DNA of 8,923 bases from Campylobacterales bacterium. Lineage in GTDB: Bacteria; Campylobacterota; Campylobacteria; Campylobacterales; QNZT01. The position numbers and the translations under genes were made by a program. The notes beneath the pieces are model-generated. The model did no database searches and was not told the origin of the DNA. It saw nothing but the letters and a program-made list of their open reading frames with translations. The stretch lies in assembly GCA_027055005.1 (NCBI GenBank), contig JALUNR010000134.1, positions 1-8,923 of the forward strand, read 5' to 3'. This document shows positions 5,764 through 8,923 of this stretch, piece by piece. Within the stretch, counting starts at the first letter, position 1. Each line of letters opens with the position of its first letter.

Positions 5764-7169
5764 AATTTTCTTTTAAACACAACTTTTATTGCGGAAAATG
5801 GGATAAAGTACTTTGTATTTTTATATGGTTTTACCTCTATAAAAACTTGCTTTGGTTTTTTGTTGAGATTTATATCATTATCAAAAATCTTATTTGTAAT
5901 TTGCTTTACTTTGGCTTCTGTTATAAACTTTCCACTTGGTGTATATAGCTTTACTTTTGTATTTTTTGTGATATTTGAGATATATTTTATTGGAAGAGTA
6001 ACCAAGATAGTTGGTATTTTATTATTTTGAATAATAAATATTGGTTTTTTTGGTGAAACTGCTGAGCTTTGTTTTTGTAATACTTTAAATATTTTACCCT
6101 TTATCGTAGCAGTAACTCTGTATAGTTCTAACTCTTTTTTTTTATTTTTTTTTTTATTTTTTATCATTTGTTTTATTTGCGTAAGATTTTGCACAGAAAA
6201 AATTAAATCTTTACTTTTTGTAGTATTTGATATTTTTTGTTTATAGCTTATATAGTTTTCTTTAGCTTTTAAAAGTAAATTTTGAAAATATAAAAAGTCT
6301 GCTTTTGTAATCAAATGTTTCTTTAACTGTATTTTAGCATTGTTGTAGTTTTTATATGCAGTATTTAGTAACTCTTTTTTTATTTTTAAAGTTGCATCGT
6401 CTTCTTGGTTTAATTTATTTTTATCTATATTTAAAAGTTTTTTAGGTACTTTATTTTGTAGTTTTTGCTTTAAAAGATTTATTTGATTTAATACTCTTTG
6501 ACTATCTAAATCAGCTAAAACATCACCTTTTTGAACCCTTTCTCCTACTTTTACATAGATTTTTTCTATTTTTGAATTAACTTGAGGATATACTTTCTGA
6601 TAATTTCCTCTAACAATTCCAAAGTTTTGATAAAGATTTTGAAAATTGTAAAAAGATATAACTCCTATAAAAATCACTAAGAAAATCATAAATATCAATA
6701 CCATAAAACTTTTTTGGAAAAAATTTCTTCTTAAACTTATCTCTTCATCTTCACTTAACTTAACTGGCTCTATTATAGGTGTATCTATATCTACTTCATG
6801 ATAAATATTTATAATCTCATCAAAATTTTCTAATCTTCCATCCAAATAAAGATCTAAATATTTTCTTAGTATTTTTCTATTTTTATGTGAGAGTTCAAAA
6901 AAATCAAATCCAACTATATCCTTGGTGGTATGTATGTATCTTAGTTTTACTTTCAAAGAGATAGATGCATCTAAAAAATCTAATATTAAAGTAGCATCAT
7001 AAAAATTATTTTTAGAGAAATCTATGTCATCTTTTTGTACTTTTATACTAAGTCCTGTCATAGACCAGTTAACAGTGTGATATAATTTTTCTAATATAAA
7101 AACTTTTAAAGGAAGATTTATCCGATTAGCTTTCCTTTTTGAGTTTTTTTCATATTTTATTGATGACAT
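5754..7169 (-). CDS. Alg44-like PilZ-TM-HlyD protein (c-di-GMP-responsive polysaccharide copolymerase/adaptor)
   Basis: This 471-residue protein has the same domain order as Alg44. An N-terminal cytoplasmic PilZ domain (about 8-110) carries both c-di-GMP motifs intact: RKANR (12-16, RxxxR) and NWSMTG (34-39, [D/N]xSxxG). One membrane helix lies at about 153-173. The periplasmic part is HlyD-like. Its first barrel-sandwich (lipoyl) half is at about 184-222, with PQVNSKIEKIYVKVGERVQK. A long coiled-coil hairpin spans about 224-345, with a tip-like LITKADF at 286-292. A second lipoyl half (about 350-380) and a beta-barrel region reach to 460. Known Alg44 binds c-di-GMP and activates Alg8, so the same control is inferred here. 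Its hairpin is long enough to suit docking on a TolC-type duct. ATG 7169 has a good AAGGA site five bases upstream. It is the first gene of the operon and overlaps the synthase start by 10 bp. Two long lysine-coding A tracts lie at residues 337-345. Confidence 0.83.
   Translation of the reverse strand: MSSIKYEKNSKRKANRINLPLKVFILEKLYHTVNWSMTGLSIKVQKDDIDFSKNNFYDATLILDFLDASISLKVKLRYIHTTKDIVGFDFFELSHKNRKILRKYLDLYLDGRLENFDEIINIYHEVDIDTPIIEPVKLSEDEEISLRRNFFQKSFMVLIFMIFLVIFIGVISFYNFQNLYQNFGIVRGNYQKVYPQVNSKIEKIYVKVGERVQKGDVLADLDSQRVLNQINLLKQKLQNKVPKKLLNIDKNKLNQEDDATLKIKKELLNTAYKNYNNAKIQLKKHLITKADFLYFQNLLLKAKENYISYKQKISNTTKSKDLIFSVQNLTQIKQMIKNKKKNKKKELELYRVTATIKGKIFKVLQKQSSAVSPKKPIFIIQNNKIPTILVTLPIKYISNITKNTKVKLYTPSGKFITEAKVKQITNKIFDNDINLNKKPKQVFIEVKPYKNTKYFIPFSAIKVVFKRKLWF
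6135..6162 (-). repeat. Tandem homopolymer tracts (T9, T11, T6 on the plus strand) within the Alg44-like gene
   Basis: On the plus strand, nine T (6135-6143), one A, eleven T (6145-6155), one A and six T (6157-6162) follow one another. On the coding strand these are poly-A runs encoding Lys-Asn-(Lys)3-Asn-(Lys)3 at residues 337-345, just before the second lipoyl half. The reading frame is intact in this sequence. Tracts of this length are prone to replication or transcription slippage, which would remove the C-terminal quarter of the protein. Confidence 0.9.
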
Positions 7170-7184
7170 CTCTTTCCTTAGTTT

Positions 7185-7203
7185 AAAGAGCTTATAGCTT
7201 TTG
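7185..7203. promoter_or_regulatory. Imperfect inverted repeat in the leader of the polysaccharide operon
   Basis: AAAGAGCT (7185-7192) and AGCTTTTG (7196-7203) are inverted arms matching at six of eight positions around a 3-bp centre. The dyad lies between the operon's candidate -10 box and its ribosome site, where an operator would act. The short arms could also arise by chance in A/T-rich DNA. Confidence 0.25.
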
Positions 7204-7209
7204 ATAATA
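7204..7209 (-). promoter_or_regulatory. Candidate -10 box for the polysaccharide operon
   Basis: On the minus strand, TATTAT (7209-7204) matches TATAAT at five of six positions. It would give a leader of roughly 28 nt to the ATG at 7169, containing the AAGGA site. No recognisable -35 lies upstream; that position is an A run. TATAAG at 7196-7191 is a second possibility. Confidence 0.35.
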
Positions 7210-7233
7210 TCGACTAATAAATAATTTTTTTTA

Positions 7234-7242
7234 TGCTAAAAT
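7234..7242 (+). promoter_or_regulatory. Extended -10 promoter for fliQ-murB
   Basis: TGC followed by TAAAAT (7237-7242) forms an extended -10 (TGnTAnAAT-like, five of six in the core). A run of T lies just upstream, as is usual for Campylobacterota sigma-70 promoters, which often lack a -35. The start would be near 7249, with the AAAGG ribosome site at 7256-7260 and ATG at 7268. No sigma-54 (GG-N10-GC) or sigma-28 pattern was seen. Confidence 0.55.
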
Positions 7243-7267
7243 ACAACAAAAATCTAAAGGTAGCTAA

Positions 7268-7534
7268 ATGGAAGCAAAACTTATAGGGCTTGGTGTTGAG
7301 ACTTTTAAACTAGCTCTTTATTTATCTCTGCCTATGTTACTTGCTGGTCTTATAATGGGTCTTGCTATATCAATTTTTCAAGCTACTACACAAATAAATG
7401 AGATGACTCTATCTTTTGTTCCAAAAATCTTACTTGTAGTTGTTGTTATCATTTTTACAATGCCTTGGATGATGAATATGATGATAGAGTTTTCCTCAAG
7501 AGTTATAAATCTAATACCTGAGTTTATACGATGA
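7268..7534 (+). CDS. fliQ: Flagellar type III export membrane protein FliQ
   Basis: This 88-residue protein is full length for the family. FliQ, with FliP and FliR, forms the export gate of the flagellar type III apparatus in the inner membrane, through which rod, hook and filament subunits pass. Two membrane helices are visible (about 17-38 and 50-71). The family signature between them includes ISIFQATTQINEMTLSFVPK (35-54). The start is ATG with AAAGG seven bases upstream. The stop overlaps the murB start as ATGA (7531-7534), so the two genes are coupled. The companion genes fliP and fliR are not in the window, as is usual where flagellar genes are scattered, for example in Campylobacterota. 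The SctS family of virulence type III systems is related, but the murB neighbour and match favour FliQ. Confidence 0.95.
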   Translation: MEAKLIGLGVETFKLALYLSLPMLLAGLIMGLAISIFQATTQINEMTLSFVPKILLVVVVIIFTMPWMMNMMIEFSSRVINLIPEFIR

Positions 7535-8307
7535 GTAGGGTTATTGATTTTTCTGTATTTAGTTCTATAAAGATTGGAACTCCTATAAAAGTTAATGTTA
7601 TGAGAGAAAAAGAACCACTAGAAAAAAGATTTTTAGTTGGTGGAGCAAACAATATTTTACTCTCCCCTACCCCTCCACCTTTGGTTATTTTAGGTAAAGA
7701 GTTTGATTATATAAAAGAAGAAGATGGGATTTTAAAAATAGGAGGAGCTACTAAAAGTGGAAGGATATTTTCTTATTGCAAAAAAAATAATATTGGAGGA
7801 TTAGAGTTTTTAGGGAAACTCCCAGGAACTTTGGGTGGTCTTGTAAAAATGAATGCAGGTATGAAAAGTTATGAAATATTTAACTCTTTAGTTGATATAA
7901 CTTTGTTTAGTGGTATTTATACAAAACAGACAATAGAGTTTGGATACAGATTTACTGATATTACTGAGCCTATATTTGAAGCTACATTTGAGATAAAAAG
8001 AGGATTTGATTATAGGCTTTTGGAAGAGTTTACAAAGATGAGAAAAAAACAACCAAAAGAACCAAGTGCTGGAAGTATTTTTAAAAATCCTGACGGAGAT
8101 TATGCAGGAAGACTTATAGAAGCTGTTGGACTCAAAGGAGAAAAAGTTGGTGGTGCTATGTGGAGTAAAGTTCATGCCAACTTTTTAGTAAATATAGGCA
8201 ATGCCTCATTTACTGATGCTTATAGTTTAATAAAAGAGGCAAAAAAAAGAGTTTTTGAAGAATTTGGGATAAATATGAAAGAAGAGATCATCATCCTTGA
8301 TAATTAA
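7531..8307 (+). CDS. murB: UDP-N-acetylenolpyruvoylglucosamine reductase MurB
   Basis: MurB is an FAD enzyme that uses NADPH to reduce UDP-GlcNAc-enolpyruvate to UDP-MurNAc in cytoplasmic peptidoglycan synthesis. At 258 residues it is a short form without the extra loop of the E. coli enzyme. FAD-domain motifs are LVGGANNILL (35-44) and EFLGKLPGTLGGLVKMNAG (92-110). The substrate-binding domain has GYR (138-140), then PSAGSIFKNP (178-187), where Ser182 is the proton donor in the enol-reduction motif. GAMWSKVHANFLVN (208-221) follows, and a C-terminal Glu pair (251-252) supplies the usual third catalytic residue. The residue after GYR is FT rather than the common (N/D/S)S. The start overlaps the fliQ stop by four bases and lacks a clear ribosome site, so translation is probably coupled. 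The end overlaps the convergent bactofilin gene by 17 bp. Confidence 0.95.
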   Translation: MSRVIDFSVFSSIKIGTPIKVNVMREKEPLEKRFLVGGANNILLSPTPPPLVILGKEFDYIKEEDGILKIGGATKSGRIFSYCKKNNIGGLEFLGKLPGTLGGLVKMNAGMKSYEIFNSLVDITLFSGIYTKQTIEFGYRFTDITEPIFEATFEIKRGFDYRLLEEFTKMRKKQPKEPSAGSIFKNPDGDYAGRLIEAVGLKGEKVGGAMWSKVHANFLVNIGNASFTDAYSLIKEAKKRVFEEFGINMKEEIIILDN

Positions 8308-8923
8308 TAAGACGAGAAACTTTCTTTATCTCTTCACTATCCCCGATATTTTCTCTTATAAAACCTATTAAATTACTAACCTTTACATCTATATCTGTTT
8401 TTTGTCTTAATATTTCATTTATAAATTCAGAATTTTTTATATATTTTTCAATAGAAATTTTTAAATCTTTTAAATTTTGAGCTTGATTTGGACTTAAAGA
8501 AGTTTTCATTTCCAAAAGTTTTTCAAAGTCTGTAATCTCTCCTTTTACTGATGCTCCTTCATTCATAAAAGAGTTTACATAAATATTACCTTTTACATAA
8601 GCACTCTCTTTTAATAAAAGTGTATCAACTGAAAGTTCACCCACTATCGAACCATAAGCAGTTAATCTATTTGATTGTACAACTGAACCCAAATATGCTC
8701 CATCTTCAAGAGTTAAATCATAAGCTATAATCTCACCTTGCAGTTTTCCACTTACTTTTATCTCCCTTGCTTCCACATTTGCTAAAACAGTAGCTTCTGG
8801 TTTTATTTCAAGAAAATCACACTCTATTCTTCCTTTGACTTTTCCCTCTACTATCACATGATTTGCTTGAATTTTTCCTTTTACCTCTGCATCTTCTCCT
8901 ATAACAACTATATTATTTACTAT
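8291..8923 (-). CDS. Bactofilin, polymer-forming cytoskeletal protein (5' end outside window)
   Basis: The frame is open from the right edge, and 210 residues are visible. A GTG at 8857 is not the start: the 22 codons before it continue the same repeat pattern (VVIGEDAEVKGKIQANHVIV), so the true start lies beyond 8923. Residues about 1-130 show the short beta-helix rungs of the bactofilin fold, with repeated (V/I)xGxI or (V/L)xGx(V/L) units such as VEGKVKGRI, VSGKLQGEI, AYGSIVGEL and VKGNIYV. Bactofilins self-assemble into filaments without nucleotide and, in Campylobacterota such as Helicobacter (CcmA), help shape the cell through peptidoglycan hydrolases. About 80 residues after the core are helical (FEKLLEMKTS to INYQG), longer than the tail of a minimal bactofilin, and may bind a partner. 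It is convergent with murB, another cell-wall gene, with a 17-bp overlap. Confidence 0.85.
   Translation of the reverse strand: MVNNIVVIGEDAEVKGKIQANHVIVEGKVKGRIECDFLEIKPEATVLANVEAREIKVSGKLQGEIIAYDLTLEDGAYLGSVVQSNRLTAYGSIVGELSVDTLLLKESAYVKGNIYVNSFMNEGASVKGEITDFEKLLEMKTSLSPNQAQNLKDLKISIEKYIKNSEFINEILRQKTDIDVKVSNLIGFIRENIGDSEEIKKVSRLINYQG

Larger units (their letters stand above)
1871..7169 (-). other. Three-gene operon: PilZ-HlyD adaptor, synthase/beta-helix fusion, TolC-like factor
   Basis: The three genes run in one direction with overlaps of 10 bp (5754-5763) and 1 bp (3097), so they are almost certainly cotranscribed and translationally coupled. Together they span inner membrane, periplasm and outer membrane. 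No terminator is visible after the last gene, which ends inside the tail of the convergent mqnD. No other alginate-operon members (algD, algK, algE, algX, algL, algI/J/F, algA) occur in this window. Confidence 0.85.

Noticed and set aside
1871..7169. Calling the operon an alginate operon outright
   Set aside because: Only the Alg8- and Alg44-like parts match. No GDP-mannose dehydrogenase, acetylation, lyase or AlgK/E gene is present, so the polymer cannot be named.
5754..7169. Ordinary type I secretion or multidrug efflux adaptor
   Set aside because: There is no ABC or RND transporter gene nearby, and the intact PilZ domain plus the adjacent Alg8-like synthase indicate polysaccharide export.
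7201..7206. TTGATA as a -35 box for fliQ
   Set aside because: It is about 30 bp from the -10 box, too far for sigma-70 promoter spacing; the extended -10 explains the promoter better.
7888..8175. Minus-strand open frame of 95 codons inside murB
   Set aside because: It overlaps the conserved MurB active-site region and has no family resemblance.
8855..8857. GTG as the start of the bactofilin gene, giving a 188-residue protein
   Set aside because: The codons upstream continue the bactofilin repeat pattern with no stop to the window edge, so the gene is longer and truncated by the window.

Overview
The window looks like chromosomal DNA from a low-GC, flagellated, Gram-negative bacterium. It is most likely one of the Campylobacterota (Arcobacter-, Sulfurimonas- or Sulfurovum-like); the genus cannot be fixed from this sequence. 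The evidence is a fliQ-murB pair overlapping by ATGA, a futalosine-pathway MqnD-like menaquinone enzyme, very A/T-rich DNA, extended -10 promoters and outer-membrane-type genes. No rRNA, tRNA, IS element, CRISPR array or phage gene was seen.

Layout from left to right. (1) 1-865, minus: the N-terminal 288 residues of a membrane-anchored protein with two copies of a BON/OmpATb-like module, running off the left edge. (2) 866-1009: a divergent intergenic region with an extended -10 for the leftward gene, a perfect 9-bp inverted repeat with a T7 tail on the minus strand, and the short leader of mqnD. (3) 1010-1876, plus: mqnD, with a GTG start. (4) 1871-7169, minus: a tightly overlapping three-gene operon, read from right to left. 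It encodes a PilZ-TM-HlyD protein (Alg44-like), an Alg8-like family 2 glycosyltransferase fused to a C-terminal right-handed beta-helix domain, and a TolC-type outer-membrane factor. (5) 7170-7267: a divergent promoter region. (6) 7268-8307, plus: fliQ and murB. (7) 8291-8923, minus: a bactofilin with a helical C-terminal tail whose true start lies beyond the right edge.

The three-gene operon is the main point of interest. It reads as a compact, c-di-GMP-controlled exopolysaccharide synthesis and export machine. The synthase resembles the alginate polymerase Alg8, and its partner resembles Alg44, with intact PilZ motifs (RxxxR and NxSxxG) fused to a periplasmic adaptor. Instead of the separate AlgK/AlgE export proteins and AlgG epimerase of Pseudomonas, the window shows a TolC-like outer-membrane protein and a beta-helix domain attached to the synthase by one extra transmembrane segment. 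The inferred model is that polymer is made and extruded by the glycosyltransferase, modified or bound by the tethered beta-helix in the periplasm, and passed through the adaptor into the TolC-like duct. The polymer is unknown, and no sugar-nucleotide gene such as algD is present here. The operon is transcribed divergently from fliQ, which encodes a flagellar export component, so sessile and motile functions share one 98-bp intergenic region.
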